A DNA stretch of 49,224 nucleotides from Isosphaeraceae bacterium (GCA_025356475.1 JANXSX010000178.1:1-49224); one strand, 5' to 3'. Positions 14,634 to 24,686 are shown, counted from the first letter of the stretch. Notes: a model not told the origin generated them from the letters alone. Numbers and translations: made by a program.

Positions 14634-17096
14634 TCATTCGATGAAGATGAATTCGTTCAAACTCATAAGTGTCTGGCAAAAGTCGATGAGTGAAGATTCA
14701 ATCGCATCTTTGCCGCTCAGGAACTCGGCACCGTCCGATTTCTCGTCAGGTGCGGGATCGCGACCCAAGGCAATCTTGTAGGCCCACATTACCGCGAGGT
14801 CGGGTGATTGGCCGGACTTCGCCTGGACCTGTTCGGCGAACCCCTTGGCCCACGCGCGGACGATCGGGCTATTGAGAAGCAGAAGGGACTGAGGAGCAAC
14901 GGTCGTCGTCTGGCGAAGGCCAACACTTTGAAGCGCTTCGGGGGCGTCGAACAGGACCATCATCGGTACGAGCTGGCTACGCTTCACGGTCAGATAGATG
15001 CTCCGACGCTTGATCCCCATTTCGAGTGTACCTGGCCCGTACATCGTGGTGTCGAGCTGACCGCTGACGGCCAGCAAGGCATCGCGAATGGCTTCGGCTT
15101 CGAGACGCTGTTTAGGGCGACCTCGGAATAACCCCTCATTTTGCTCGGGCGGGGTATTGGACGAATCCTCGCCGAGGGCCGCCTGACGGTAGGCTGCACT
15201 CGTGACAATCAACGTATGAATTGGCTTCAGACGCCATCCATTCTCGATCAACTGGTTTGCCAGCCAGTCGAGCAGCTCCGGGTGGGTCGGCTTTTCGCCC
15301 ATGGTGCCGAAGTCGCTCGGTGTGGCAACGAGACCACGTCCGAAGTGGTGCTGCCAGAGCCGGTTCACCATCACTCGTGCCAGCAGATGCCCTGCCCCAT
15401 CGTTGGTGTCTGTGAGCCAGTTCGCCAGTCCGATGCGTCGATATGAGGTCCGCCACCCCTTGGGGGGCTCGGCCTGCCACTTCGATTCGGTTGCATTCAT
15501 CAATACTTGTAGGAAGCTTTGGGTCGCCTCTTCCTGCTTCTGATTCGGGTCGCCACGCTTGAGGAAATGGGTCTTGTCCAGGAAGTCCCCCCCCTGAGTA
15601 TGGAGTCGTACGGCGGGGAGACCCTCGCTGGAAATTAGGGCCTTTACCACTGTTGGAATCGGCTTGACCTTGGTCTGATCGGCAACCTTGTCACGAAGGG
15701 CCAACCAGTCAGGCTCGATCCCGCGATACCAGCGAAGAATCGCGTCGTTTTGACCATCGGTGCGGAGCTGCTGAGGCGACTTGAGGATTAACTCCACCTC
15801 GGGAGGCAGGGGAGCATCTGACGATCGAGTCGACTCCCACGCTGCGAAGCGATTCGGAAGGGTGGTAGCCTCAAAGGTCGCCAGGTCGGCCTGTCGAGTC
15901 GCCAGCTCTCTCGTGAAGACGGCCAGGCGTGCTTTATCTCCAGCCGGATCAGTTTTGAGGTCGTACTCGGTCCGCACGGTTGTCGTGAAGGTCGAGACCA
16001 GCCGATAGTAATCTGACTGAGGGATCGGGTCATACTTATGATCGTGACAGCGAGCACAGCCGATTGTCAGCCCGAGGAACGCCGTCCCAGTGGTCGCGAC
16101 GAGATCATCGAGTTCGTCGTAACGTTCCTTCTCGACCTGATTCGCGGTGATCTGCGTACTGTGGACTCCAGCCGCGAGCAGGCCCGTGGCCTTCAGGGCA
16201 AGGTTGTCATCAGGGGCGAGTTCATCGCCGGCGATCTGCCAACGGACGAATGTGTCGTAAGGCAAGTCGCGGTTCAAGGCTTCAATGACAAAGTCGCGAT
16301 ACGTGTAAGCGGTAAGTCGGTCGTAGTCATGTTCAAACCCGTGGCTCTCCGCGAATCTGGCGAGGTCGAGCCAATGCCTTGCCCACCGCTCGCCATGTCG
16401 GGGGCTCGCTAACAGCCGAGCCACCAACGTCTCGTAGGCATCGGGAGTTGGATCCTTAACAAACCCTTCAACCTCTTCAGATGTGGGGGGTAAGCCGATC
16501 AGGTCAAAGTTCAAGCGCCGGATCAACACAGATCGGTTCGCCTCGGTCGCTGGTCCTAAGCCACTGGTTTCGAGCTTGGCCAGGATGAAGGCGTCGATCG
16601 GGTTTCGGATCCAAGAGCTGGCGGTTGTTGAAGGGATCGGAACAGGCTTGAGCCGCTGAAACGCCCAATGTGTCTTCCCTTGGGCGATGTCAATCACCCG
16701 CTTGGCTGGTGCGGGGGCTTCAAGTCGAGGGTCGGGTGCGCCTCGTTTGACCCATTCGGTGAGCGTGGCGATTGTATCGGCAGGGAGCTTCCCGGTGGGT
16801 GGCATCGCCAGCGAGGCATCTCCATAGCCGATCGCTTCGATTAGCAGGCTTTCGTCGGGTTTTCCAGGCGTGAGGGCGGGTCCGCTATCACCCCCCTTGG
16901 CCCAGCCTGCTTGCGAGTCGAGCCTCAAACCACCACGAATCTTCTTTTCCGCCGAATGGCATCCCAGACACTTCTCGACCAAGATCGGTCGAACTTTGGA
17001 CTCAAAGAAATCGCGGTCCACCGGAGAGATCTCGCCCGCCAATAAGCGACTGGCGAGCAAAATAGCGACAAGGGCCGGGAAGATCGATCGGGCCAT
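14634..17096 (-). CDS. Planctomycete cytochrome C (PSCyt1)-DUF1549-DUF1553 protein
   Basis: An 820-residue exported protein. The start at the ATG complementary to 17094-17096 is preferred because GAGG precedes it and it gives a proper signal peptide (MARSIFPALVAILLASRLLA). A longer frame to 17216 has no such site. The order is: PSCyt1 haem motif CLGCH (residues 43-47), DUF1549 (around 190-420, including the cysteine/histidine pair CARCHDHKYDPIPQSDYY), then DUF1553 in the C-terminal half (NRLWQHHFGRGLVATPSDFG, then TMGEKPTHPELLDWLA). It is the standard partner of DUF1501 proteins. A role in oxidative or hydrolytic breakdown of complex polysaccharides has been proposed for such clusters but is not shown here. 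It is divergent from the DUF2252 gene. Confidence 0.92.
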   Translation of the reverse strand: MARSIFPALVAILLASRLLAGEISPVDRDFFESKVRPILVEKCLGCHSAEKKIRGGLRLDSQAGWAKGGDSGPALTPGKPDESLLIEAIGYGDASLAMPPTGKLPADTIATLTEWVKRGAPDPRLEAPAPAKRVIDIAQGKTHWAFQRLKPVPIPSTTASSWIRNPIDAFILAKLETSGLGPATEANRSVLIRRLNFDLIGLPPTSEEVEGFVKDPTPDAYETLVARLLASPRHGERWARHWLDLARFAESHGFEHDYDRLTAYTYRDFVIEALNRDLPYDTFVRWQIAGDELAPDDNLALKATGLLAAGVHSTQITANQVEKERYDELDDLVATTGTAFLGLTIGCARCHDHKYDPIPQSDYYRLVSTFTTTVRTEYDLKTDPAGDKARLAVFTRELATRQADLATFEATTLPNRFAAWESTRSSDAPLPPEVELILKSPQQLRTDGQNDAILRWYRGIEPDWLALRDKVADQTKVKPIPTVVKALISSEGLPAVRLHTQGGDFLDKTHFLKRGDPNQKQEEATQSFLQVLMNATESKWQAEPPKGWRTSYRRIGLANWLTDTNDGAGHLLARVMVNRLWQHHFGRGLVATPSDFGTMGEKPTHPELLDWLANQLIENGWRLKPIHTLIVTSAAYRQAALGEDSSNTPPEQNEGLFRGRPKQRLEAEAIRDALLAVSGQLDTTMYGPGTLEMGIKRRSIYLTVKRSQLVPMMVLFDAPEALQSVGLRQTTTVAPQSLLLLNSPIVRAWAKGFAEQVQAKSGQSPDLAVMWAYKIALGRDPAPDEKSDGAEFLSGKDAIESSLIDFCQTLMSLNEFIFIE

Positions 17097-17318
17097 CGGG
17101 CGAGCCTCGGCAGGAATGGGCGGGGTCGGTCCTCGCAACCACGGATCGACTCTTCTAGGATACCCGATCGGTCTTCGCTTGCCAGCCAATTGCTTGACAG
17201 TTGTGGAACCACTCACGTAGGAGCTGGGGTCACTTACCGTTCAAGAGCCGTCTCCCGGTTGCTTTCTCAGGTGGGCAGAGCCATTGTAAGAGTCCCCTGT
17301 TCACGGAGTCTACTTACG

Positions 17319-18503
17319 ATGAAAACCACCAAGCCATCAAGAATCGTCACGGCCCTGACCGAAGCGAATTCTGGTCGTAAGCCCGACGCGCTCCAAGTAA
17401 AATATCAACGGATGGCGGCCTCCCCGTTCGCCTTTTTTCGAGGGACAGATGGCTTGCTGGTTGCGGCGTGGGATCGGATCCATCCACCCGATGTTGGACC
17501 TTCGATCTTGTCATGTGGGGATCTTCACTTAGAAAACTATGGGGCCTATCGGGCCGTGGACGGTTCGATCCGGTTCGATGTGAACGACTTCGACGAGGCG
17601 GCCCTTGCCCCTTGTAGCTTTGACCTCACCCGTTGCACTGCGAGTATTCTGCTCGCTTCCGAAGAGTGGCAACTTGGCCCACTGACCGCAACTGGTATGG
17701 CGATCGGCTTCCTTGACGCCTATCGAGCGGCATTGATGGAGGCCAAGCCGGGCGCGATGGTGGTTGAGCCGGGTAATTCGGCGAGCCAACTCCTCGGGCT
17801 CAGCTCGCTCAAGACCCATGAGGCGGTTCTCGCGTTGAGCACGCAACTTCAGAAGGGTAAGCACCGGATCAAGCGCGATCCCGTGCGGCATCCAGAGGTG
17901 AGTCGCGATCGAGTCGCCAAGGTCACGGAAGCGGTCCAAAGCCTGGGCATTGGGGCCCAATATGACGTTCTTGATGTGACTGGAAGGATTGCAGGGGTCG
18001 GTAGCTTGGGGCTTCGGCGATACCTGGTCCTGACGCGAGGTGACGGAGCCGCTGGGGGTGCCATCCTTCTCGACATCAAAGAATGTGCCCCTTCTGCCCT
18101 CGCAAGCTTTTCGCCCGAGAAAAAGCAGACCGATGACGCCGAGCGGGTTGTGTCGGCGCAGACTCGTCTCCAGTCGGTCCCGGCGATGGGTTTGCAGTCA
18201 CTCAAGATCGGCAAGCGATCCTATCGCGCCCGATGGATGGTACCCGAAGAAAATCGGTCAAGCCTCGATCGGTTCAAGCGCGATCCCAAGCGGCTCATGC
18301 CTGCAGTTCAGATCGCAGGCCAACTTGCGGGCTGGATGCAAATGCGTGGTGCCGGGACAGGTAAGTCGAGCAGCCTTTTGAAAGCTTGGGCGGCAGGGTC
18401 GGCGCTCGATGCAATCCTCATGGCCGCAGCTCGTGCAGCGGAACAAACCAGGATCGACTTCCAGGAGTATGTTGAAGCCTGGCGGGCTGGTGCATTTCGA
18501 TAG
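17319..18503 (+). CDS. DUF2252 family protein (kinase-like fold)
   Basis: A 394-residue protein starting at ATG 17319 (MKTTKPSRIVTALTEANSGR), with GGAG at 17305-17308; the frame upstream of this lacks support. Features typical of DUF2252: the N-terminal KYQRMAASPFAFFRGTDGLL, then the SCGDLHLENYGAYR motif with FDVNDFDEA. These look like the catalytic HxDxxxxN and DxD elements of the aminoglycoside-phosphotransferase/protein-kinase-like fold. This suggests a phosphotransferase, but the substrate is unknown. It is followed 41 bp later by a KaiC-like ATPase gene on the same strand. Confidence 0.85.
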   Translation: MKTTKPSRIVTALTEANSGRKPDALQVKYQRMAASPFAFFRGTDGLLVAAWDRIHPPDVGPSILSCGDLHLENYGAYRAVDGSIRFDVNDFDEAALAPCSFDLTRCTASILLASEEWQLGPLTATGMAIGFLDAYRAALMEAKPGAMVVEPGNSASQLLGLSSLKTHEAVLALSTQLQKGKHRIKRDPVRHPEVSRDRVAKVTEAVQSLGIGAQYDVLDVTGRIAGVGSLGLRRYLVLTRGDGAAGGAILLDIKECAPSALASFSPEKKQTDDAERVVSAQTRLQSVPAMGLQSLKIGKRSYRARWMVPEENRSSLDRFKRDPKRLMPAVQIAGQLAGWMQMRGAGTGKSSSLLKAWAAGSALDAILMAAARAAEQTRIDFQEYVEAWRAGAFR

Positions 18504-18544
18504 GTTGGTCACCCCATTGCCGACAAGCCTATCTCGAACCTACG

Positions 18545-19477
18545 ATGACGGTCCATCAGTTTCCAGGACGATGCGAGCCAAGCGTGATGATGACGGTCAA
18601 GCCGAGACAGCGGTTCCAGTTGGAAGAACTCGACGCGATGCTTGGCGGCGGGCTCCTGCCTGGTACGTTGACCGTGATCGCAGGTGCAACGGGGGCGGGT
18701 AAAACCCAGTTGGGCCTGCGCTGGGCGAACGAAGGGTTGCAGGCCGACGGTCGTCGCGGTGTGATTTGCGATTTGACCAGTCGGGGCGATGCCCAGAACC
18801 ACGCGGACTACGCCTTGCAACAGTTTGGGTGGAATGTCTCGCCTTACGAACTCACGAGTCCAACGGACCTGGCGGAGGTCTGGGACTTCGATCGCCCGAT
18901 CGGTGACTACCTCCATCCCTTCGCCCGAACGGGTCGTCGTGTCACCCGTCGCGATCTCGAACCCGACGAGTGGCATATCTGGAAGACAGACCTGGCGAGG
19001 ATTCTTCGGGGCTCGGTGGCCTTCTTCTACAGCCAGTTTGTTCGAGGGACACGCCGAGTGGTGGTTGATGGCATCGAGCCCTCCGAACGATTCGCGGAAT
19101 CGATCCAGTTCGAGTTCTTCGAGTATCTCTATCATCAAGTGTTGCGAAAAGAATATGACTGGGCCGCGCGCGAGCTTTTCCGCGAACACTTCCGCGCCAA
19201 CATTCCGCAGATCGAAGCCCACCCTTACGATTCGACCAAGGTTGGATGCCTCTATCTCTATACAACGCCTCACGTGTTGCTTGACGATCTGATCGGTCAG
19301 CCGCTCGGAGAGGGGGATATCTTCTCCAACGCAAACACCATTATCTTGATGGGGCGGACCCGTCAGGAAGGTCGGCAAGGCCGGTCGCTCTATGTGGCCA
19401 AGCATCGGGGGAGTGCGTGCTCGGATGATATTCGCCCTTATCGATTAACCGATTCGGGGCTCTCGTTTGACGTCTAA
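18545..19477 (+). CDS. KaiC/RecA-like ATPase
   Basis: A protein of up to 310 residues (Walker A GATGAGKT at 47-54 in this numbering). The segment before it, LEELDAMLGGGLLPGTLTVI, is the classic KaiC/RadA lead-in to the P-loop. A Walker B-like strand occurs later (TRRVVVDGIEP), and the C-terminal part has LYLYTTPHVL and TIILMGRTRQ, as in single-domain KaiC-like ATPases. A signalling or DNA-related role for such stand-alone ATPases is only a guess. The start is uncertain: ATG 18545 and the tandem ATG ATG at 18587/18590 are all in frame and no strong ribosome-binding site decides between them. The epoxide-hydrolase-like gene begins 15 bp downstream. Confidence 0.75.
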   Translation: MTVHQFPGRCEPSVMMTVKPRQRFQLEELDAMLGGGLLPGTLTVIAGATGAGKTQLGLRWANEGLQADGRRGVICDLTSRGDAQNHADYALQQFGWNVSPYELTSPTDLAEVWDFDRPIGDYLHPFARTGRRVTRRDLEPDEWHIWKTDLARILRGSVAFFYSQFVRGTRRVVVDGIEPSERFAESIQFEFFEYLYHQVLRKEYDWAARELFREHFRANIPQIEAHPYDSTKVGCLYLYTTPHVLLDDLIGQPLGEGDIFSNANTIILMGRTRQEGRQGRSLYVAKHRGSACSDDIRPYRLTDSGLSFDV

Positions 19478-19492
19478 ACTGGGGACCAATCT

Positions 19493-20401
19493 ATGCTACG
19501 ATTGTCGCTATTCTTGTGTATGTTCATGCTGGCTCCTGTACGTGCTGACGAGCCTGAGCCGACCATCCCGGGGCTTGAGCTCGAGCATGGGTTCGCCGAT
19601 TCGTCTGGGGTAAAGATTCACTATGCCGCTGCAGGCAAGGGGCCTGTTATCGTCCTGATCCACGGCTTCCCCGATTTCTGGTATACCTGGCGGGCACAGA
19701 TGCCTGCGTTGGTGAAAGCGGGGTACAGGGTCGTAGCGATCGATCAGCGCGGTTATAACGCGAGCGATAAGCCCGAGCGTGTCGAGGACTACGCTCTTCC
19801 CCGACTGGTTGAGGACGTGGTCGCGGTCCTGAAGCATCATGAGGTGAAGAAGGGAATCATCGTTGGGCACGATTGGGGTGGGCTCGTGGCGTGGACGTTC
19901 GCGATGACCCATCCCGACATGATTGATCGCCTTATCATCCTCAACCTCCCGCATCCTCGCGGAATTTGGCGGGAACTGGCCAATAACCCGGACCAACAGA
20001 AGGCGAGTGCCTATGCACGTGCCTTCCAAAAGCCCGATGCGGCCAAGCTGGTTACTGCGGATGGACTCGCCTTCTGGATCAAAGATCCTGAGGCCCGTGA
20101 AACCTACAAGCGAGCCTTTCGAAAGTCTTCACTCGAAGGAATGCTCAACTATTACAAAGCAAACTATCCTCGTGAGCCGTACGCCGAACTTCCGGAATCC
20201 AGCTACCCACAAGTCAAATGTTCGGTGCTTCAGATTCACGGCCTGGCGGATACCGCGCTTCTACAGGGCGGTCTCAACGACACGTGGAAGTGGGTTGATG
20301 CCGACTTGACACTGGTCACAATCCCCAAAGTCGGTCATTTTGTCCAGCAAGATGCAGCGGAGTTGGTGACCAAGACGCTCGTTGCATGGTTGAATCGCTG
20401 A
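19493..20401 (+). CDS. Exported alpha/beta hydrolase, epoxide hydrolase-like
   Basis: A 302-residue protein with a signal peptide ([20 protein letters not shown]). The alpha/beta-hydrolase core has the oxyanion motif HGFPDFW (58-64), the nucleophile elbow VGHDWGG with Asp127, a probable acid in HGLADTAL (Asp253) and the catalytic His282 in VGHFVQQD. An aspartate nucleophile together with HGFPD is typical of epoxide hydrolases and haloalkane dehalogenases. Lid tyrosines (for example the NYYK pair at 220-221) favour the epoxide hydrolase type. The signal peptide implies action outside the cytoplasm, which is unusual for the family. It follows the KaiC-like gene closely. Confidence 0.85.
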   Translation: MLRLSLFLCMFMLAPVRADEPEPTIPGLELEHGFADSSGVKIHYAAAGKGPVIVLIHGFPDFWYTWRAQMPALVKAGYRVVAIDQRGYNASDKPERVEDYALPRLVEDVVAVLKHHEVKKGIIVGHDWGGLVAWTFAMTHPDMIDRLIILNLPHPRGIWRELANNPDQQKASAYARAFQKPDAAKLVTADGLAFWIKDPEARETYKRAFRKSSLEGMLNYYKANYPREPYAELPESSYPQVKCSVLQIHGLADTALLQGGLNDTWKWVDADLTLVTIPKVGHFVQQDAAELVTKTLVAWLNR

Positions 20402-20603
20402 CACGAATCGTCCATCTCACAATGAAGTTTTTAGGTGATGTCTTGACAGCCTTGCCGCGCTTGGGATATTCGATTGTGAAGACGCAGGTGTCACGGGTCG
20501 TGCAAGGTCTCGTAACATTCATCAATTCGACTCAGGATTTTCATCCCTGGATCGGTTGATTCTTGCTATACTTCTTCTCTCTCGCTATTTCGGGAAAAAT
20601 CCA

Positions 20604-20831
20604 ATGTCCGTTCTGACCCGCATGACGCGGGGCCGGTCGCTGTTTGTCATCGTCTTGTGTTTACCGATCCTTCCACTCGTTGGTTGTGACTCGGGTTCCA
20701 CGGCAAGTCAAACGGATACGGCTGCTCCCTCGTCCGCCATCACCAAGAAGTCTAAGAAGGAACAGGAAGCGTTCGACAACCTCACCCCGCGTGAAAAACG
20801 CGCGATGAAGAAGGCGAAGGGTGAAGGTTAG
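20604..20831 (+). CDS. Small lipoprotein
   Basis: A 75-residue protein starting [20 protein letters not shown], with a lipobox LPLVGC|DS. The mature part is short and charged ([20 protein letters not shown], then MKKAKGEG). Similar tiny lipoproteins next to DUF1559 genes are frequent in planctomycetes. The DUF1559 gene starts 65 bp downstream on the same strand. No catalytic motif is visible. An upstream in-frame ATG (20556) would precede the signal with an unlikely extension. Confidence 0.65.
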   Translation: MSVLTRMTRGRSLFVIVLCLPILPLVGCDSGSTASQTDTAAPSSAITKKSKKEQEAFDNLTPREKRAMKKAKGEG

Positions 20832-20895
20832 TCCGCTCCTGGTCGTGGGTTCAATTCCTAGTTGTTTTCCCTCGTTGCGTACAAGGAGATCTCCG

Positions 20896-21951
20896 ATGCC
20901 GAAGATGTCTCGTCGTGGATTTACTCTGATCGAACTTCTCGTCGTGATCGCGATCATCGCAGTGCTCATCGCACTGCTCCTGCCTGCAGTTCAGGCTGCG
21001 CGTGAAGCGGCTCGTCGGATTCAGTGCGTGAATAATATGAAGCAACTCGGCTTGGCGACCGCTAACTACGAAAGCACCAATGGCACATACCCGATGGGTG
21101 ACCATCAGGGACGCGGCAGCAATGGTGGAATGATTCGCCAGAACTTTGGCCCTTTTTTGGCGCTGACGCAGTACTACGAAGGAGGCAATATTTGGAATAC
21201 CTTCAATTCAAGCCTTCAGTGCTACATCTGGCAGAATAGCACCACGAACGGCTTCGCCGTTGGCATGCTCTGGTGCCCGAGTGATGGTCAGATCTCCACA
21301 CTGAAGTATCCGGGCATGCCAGATGATGGTTGGGAAGGTTCACCCGTGCCGATGACCTATGCGAGCTATGCCGGTAGCCTTGGGCCTTTGACATACTTCA
21401 CAAGGAATCCGGGCACGAATTACATGGCCCAGATGCAAGGGATCTTTTCCTACATCGGTGGCTGCTGTGGTGATGGCAAGCCGAGCGTTTCCCCGACGTC
21501 CCTGGCCTCGATCACTGACGGGACCAGTAACACGATCATTTACGGCGAACATGCCCACGGTAAGATCGCTGCCTCGGATCCGAATGGTGACAAGTACGGA
21601 ATCAACTGGTGGACTTCGGGTGACTATGGTGACACCACCTTCGCGACGACCTTCCCACCCAACTATTTCAATGATGATGTCAGCGCCACGACCGGTTATT
21701 GGGGAAGGGTCCAGCTCTCCCCACGCGGCGATAACTTCTCAATGGATTCCAACAGTTTCCACCCTGGCGGGGCGAATTTTGCGTTCTGCGACGGGTCGGT
21801 CAGGTTCATTAAGAGTACGATCAATTCGTGGAACCCTAAGGGTCTCACCTACTCCAACAATGTCTACACCCTCGGCGGCCAGGCCAATGGTGTCTTTCAG
21901 GCCATCTCTACCCGCAACGGTGGTGAAGTCGTCTCGGCAGACTCCTTCTAA
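20896..21951 (+). CDS. DUF1559 prepilin-like protein
   Basis: A 351-residue DUF1559 protein, the third in the window. The start at 20896 is fixed by AAGGAG at 20882-20887. The N-terminus [20 protein letters not shown] is a prepilin-type signal with the family continuation [20 protein letters not shown]. The C-terminal part has [20 protein letters not shown] and ends [11 protein letters not shown], nearly the same ending as the minus-strand DUF1559 protein at 5858-6898 ([11 protein letters not shown]), so these two are close paralogues. It is an envelope protein of unknown role, probably in an operon with the preceding lipoprotein, and ends at a terminator. Confidence 0.92.
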   Translation: MPKMSRRGFTLIELLVVIAIIAVLIALLLPAVQAAREAARRIQCVNNMKQLGLATANYESTNGTYPMGDHQGRGSNGGMIRQNFGPFLALTQYYEGGNIWNTFNSSLQCYIWQNSTTNGFAVGMLWCPSDGQISTLKYPGMPDDGWEGSPVPMTYASYAGSLGPLTYFTRNPGTNYMAQMQGIFSYIGGCCGDGKPSVSPTSLASITDGTSNTIIYGEHAHGKIAASDPNGDKYGINWWTSGDYGDTTFATTFPPNYFNDDVSATTGYWGRVQLSPRGDNFSMDSNSFHPGGANFAFCDGSVRFIKSTINSWNPKGLTYSNNVYTLGGQANGVFQAISTRNGGEVVSADSF

Positions 21952-21979
21952 ACGCGAACGGATCGCTGTATAACCCCAG

Positions 21980-22016
21980 TGGCATGCCCGAGACCGAGTC
22001 CCGGGCGTGCCATTTT
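21980..22016 (+). terminator. Intrinsic terminator after the third DUF1559 gene
   Basis: TGGCATGCCCG (21980-21990) pairs with CGGGCGTGCCA (22002-22012) with one G-U pair, followed at once by TTTT (22013-22016). It is 28 bp after the stop. Confidence 0.85.
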
Positions 22017-22071
22017 GCATTCTGATAACCCAACCGTTCATTTTTCTGACCTGAAACCTTGGTGAGATCGC

Positions 22072-23277
22072 ATGGAGACAACCTCAAAGCCTGCTCGCAT
22101 CGATTCGCTTGACCAGTTTCGGGGCTATACCGTCGCCGGCATGGTTGTGGTGAACTACCTGGGCGACTACCCGGCGATCCACTCGGTGTTCAAGCATAAT
22201 AATAACTATCTGAGTTATGCAGACACGATCATGCCGAGCTTCTTGTTTGCTGCGGGAGTTTCCTATCGCCTTACCACGGTTCGCCGACTTGAAACGATCG
22301 GCTCGCCGGGCACCACGAGACGCGCAGTGGGTCGAGGCTTTGGATTAATCTTCATTTCGCTCATGCTCTATGGATTTGATCAGGCATTCAACTCCTGGAA
22401 TGATATGACATCGGAAGGTGTTCGCGAGTTCATTGCGAAACTCCTCAAGGCGGATCTCTGGGAAACCCTGGCGATTATTGGTGCGTGTCAGCTCTTGGTC
22501 CTTCCCTTGATTGCACGGTCAGCCATGGTTCGCGCAGGGGCCTTGATCGCATTCTTGGCAATTCATGTGAGCTTAACGTATGCATTCAACTGGAACTTTG
22601 TGAATGGTCAGCCGAATGTCTTGGACCCAATCTGGGGCGCGTCCACTTCCCGTGCATGGGACGGAGGGTTCTTCGGGCTTCTGATGTGGTCCTCGTTAAT
22701 GCTCATGGGAACGTTCGTTTATGACATTATCGCTTCCGGGCCCAAGTTTGGTCGTTTGCTAGCGTTAGGAATCCTCTTGATGGGGGTGGGCTGGGGGCTA
22801 TCCTGTCTCACGCGACTCTATGATATTGAGCCGGGAGAGGTGAGCATCGGGGAACAATCCCCCGTTCTGCCACCGCTGGGCGACCTGGCACGTCGTGAAT
22901 GGCGATCGCTGCTCGCGGAGCCGCCGTTTGTGGCTCCTCCGCCCAAAGAACTTCGCGCTGAAAACTACTGGATGATGGGTAAGAGGATCGTGAGCTTGAG
23001 CTTTGTGCTATTCGCTGGCGGGTTCGCTTTCGCAGCCTCAGGGCTGTTCGTGGCGATCTGCGACGTTGGCGGGCTGAAGCTTGGTCTGTTCCGAACCTTT
23101 GGAATGAATCCCCTCGCGGCCTACGGCATCCATCATATGCTGGAACAAGGTGCCCACCAGGTTGTTCCGAAGGACTCGCCACTCTTCTGGTGTTTGATCG
23201 GTCTCGCAGTCTTTTTCGGCCTCACGTACTTCTGCATCCGATCCCTGGAGCGTCAGGGAATCTTCTTACGGCTCTGA
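22072..23277 (+). CDS. Heparan-alpha-glucosaminide N-acetyltransferase-like membrane protein (DUF5009 type)
   Basis: A 401-residue multi-spanning membrane protein. The N-terminus RIDSLDQFRGYTVAGMVVVN with NNNYLSYADTIMPSFLFAAG is characteristic of the HGSNAT-like/DUF5009 acyltransferase family ('R..SLD.fRG....M..VN......H..W.G....D.i.P.F.f..G'). About ten hydrophobic segments follow, and the C-terminus has FRTFGMNPLAAYGIHHML. HGSNAT transfers acetyl groups across a membrane to glucosamine, and bacterial relatives probably acylate envelope glycans. In this protein the usual W.H.P motif region reads AIHSVFKHNNNYLSYAD, with a His retained. The substrate is unknown. The gene appears monocistronic and faces the antiporter gene. 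Confidence 0.85.
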   Translation: METTSKPARIDSLDQFRGYTVAGMVVVNYLGDYPAIHSVFKHNNNYLSYADTIMPSFLFAAGVSYRLTTVRRLETIGSPGTTRRAVGRGFGLIFISLMLYGFDQAFNSWNDMTSEGVREFIAKLLKADLWETLAIIGACQLLVLPLIARSAMVRAGALIAFLAIHVSLTYAFNWNFVNGQPNVLDPIWGASTSRAWDGGFFGLLMWSSLMLMGTFVYDIIASGPKFGRLLALGILLMGVGWGLSCLTRLYDIEPGEVSIGEQSPVLPPLGDLARREWRSLLAEPPFVAPPPKELRAENYWMMGKRIVSLSFVLFAGGFAFAASGLFVAICDVGGLKLGLFRTFGMNPLAAYGIHHMLEQGAHQVVPKDSPLFWCLIGLAVFFGLTYFCIRSLERQGIFLRL

Positions 23278-23325
23278 GGCCACTTTCACTGGCCGCTCTC
23301 ACTGAGAAACCCGGACAGCTCCGAA

Positions 23326-24546
23326 TCAGGGTTCGTTCACGAGTTCACCGATTCCATCCTCGGCCTTGTTAGGCTCGCCCTTCTGGGTGAGCAATCGCTT
23401 CAGTAACGGAGGAGTGACAAAGGTGGTCGCCATGACCATGAGTGTCACAGCTCCGAAGAGTTGAGGGTTGAGAACCCCTTGATTTACTCCCATCTGCGCG
23501 AAGATCAGCCCAACCTCTCCGCGCGGGATCATCCCAACTCCTACGACCGACTTTCGCCCCTTGAACCAGAAAGGGGCGAAACCCGCTGCAAACTTGGAGA
23601 CCATCGCCACGATGATCATCAGGCCGCCGAGCATCAGGGTCGTATGGTTGCCCGTATCGAACGGGTTGAAGACTTTGACATCGACCCCAGCTCCCACCGC
23701 GACAAAGAAGATGGGGACGAAGAAGTGGCCAAGCGCGGTGATTCCGTGCTCGACCTCCTCGGTCTGACGTGTTTCATTGACGAGCAAACCGGCGGCGAAC
23801 GCACCGATGATCGGCGCGAGCCCACAGCGGTGGGCGATCCAAGCCAGCCCGAAGGCGAGAATCAAGCCCACGCTCGTCATCGTTCCTGCGTGCTTCGTTC
23901 GGCTGAGGAAGTCAAACACGCGCGGGACGATCACCCGTCCAACCAAGACCGTTCCCACCAAGAAGCCGAACGCCAATCCGGTTGTGGTCGCGATTTTGGT
24001 GAGTGTGACCCCGCCCCCACCCGTTAAGCCTGCGACCACGGTAAGGATGATCAGGCCGATCACGTCATCTATTATCGCTGCACCCAAAACGACTTGCCCT
24101 TCAGGTTCGCGTAGTTTGCCTAGCTCGCTAAAGACCCTTGCTGTGATCCCGACACTTGTCGCTGTCAATGAGGCACCGACGACAATGGCCGTAAGTTCCG
24201 GCTGTCCAAGGGATTTGCAGAGGATGTAACCCAGGACGAACGGGAACACGACACCAGCAATCGCTACGACTGCCGCAGTTCCTCCAACCCGCATCAGGCG
24301 CTTGAGGTCGGTTTCGATTCCTATAGCGAATAGAAGTAGAAGCACCCCGAGCTCGCTCAGTAGGTGGACGATTTCCGCCTTGGAATCGACGACTCCTAGA
24401 ACCGAAGCGCCGAGGATGACTCCAGCCAAAAGTTCGCCTAGGACCGAAGGTTGACCAAGCCTCGCGGCACCCGCCCCGAGGAGCCGGGCGACACCCAGAA
24501 TCAGGATCAGCATGGCCAGGAAATGCGGTACGTCGAGATGGTCCAT
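23326..24546 (-). CDS. Monovalent cation:proton antiporter (CPA2/KefB-like)
   Basis: A 406-residue membrane protein with about 12 helices. Typical CPA2 features: LGQPSVLGELLAGVILGASV in the N-terminal part, the VGASLTATSVGITARVFSEL stretch, and the ion-binding double aspartate in GAAIIDDVIGLIILTVV, followed by IGAFAAGLLVN and a PRGEVGLIFAQMG helix. It exchanges Na+ or K+ for protons across the inner membrane. It lacks the C-terminal TrkA-N/RCK domain of full KefB/KefC and ends shortly after the last helix (LTQKGEPNKAEDGIGELVNE). It is convergent with the acyltransferase gene and divergent from the coiled-coil gene at 24810. Confidence 0.9.
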   Translation of the reverse strand: MDHLDVPHFLAMLILILGVARLLGAGAARLGQPSVLGELLAGVILGASVLGVVDSKAEIVHLLSELGVLLLLFAIGIETDLKRLMRVGGTAAVVAIAGVVFPFVLGYILCKSLGQPELTAIVVGASLTATSVGITARVFSELGKLREPEGQVVLGAAIIDDVIGLIILTVVAGLTGGGGVTLTKIATTTGLAFGFLVGTVLVGRVIVPRVFDFLSRTKHAGTMTSVGLILAFGLAWIAHRCGLAPIIGAFAAGLLVNETRQTEEVEHGITALGHFFVPIFFVAVGAGVDVKVFNPFDTGNHTTLMLGGLMIIVAMVSKFAAGFAPFWFKGRKSVVGVGMIPRGEVGLIFAQMGVNQGVLNPQLFGAVTLMVMATTFVTPPLLKRLLTQKGEPNKAEDGIGELVNEP

Positions 24547-24639
24547 GCAAGCCTAATTCCCTACGAGTGACCAAAGGTTCTTGGAATCAGACACAGCCGT
24601 TTGCACGTATCTTGTGAGATTGCAAACTGTTGTGTCGAT

Positions 24640-24686
24640 TTTCGAGGAATTCCACAGCGGAGACTATCTGTGGAAAATTCTCGAAA
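24640..24686. promoter_or_regulatory. Imperfect inverted repeat upstream of the coiled-coil gene
   Basis: TTTCGAGGAATTCCACAG (24640-24657) faces CTGTGGAAAATTCTCGAAA (24668-24686), complementary except around the central AATT. It lies about 125 bp before the start at 24810 in the divergent region shared with the antiporter. It may be an operator or a transcript hairpin. Confidence 0.35.

Noticed and set aside
18509-19405. 298-codon minus-strand frame opposite the KaiC-like gene
   Set aside because: Shadow; the Walker A motif and KaiC lead-in are on the plus strand.
20844-20866. Sequence GTGGGTTCAATTCCTAG resembling a tRNA T-arm
   Set aside because: The flanking bases do not form the 5-bp T stem, and no acceptor, D or anticodon arms can be drawn.
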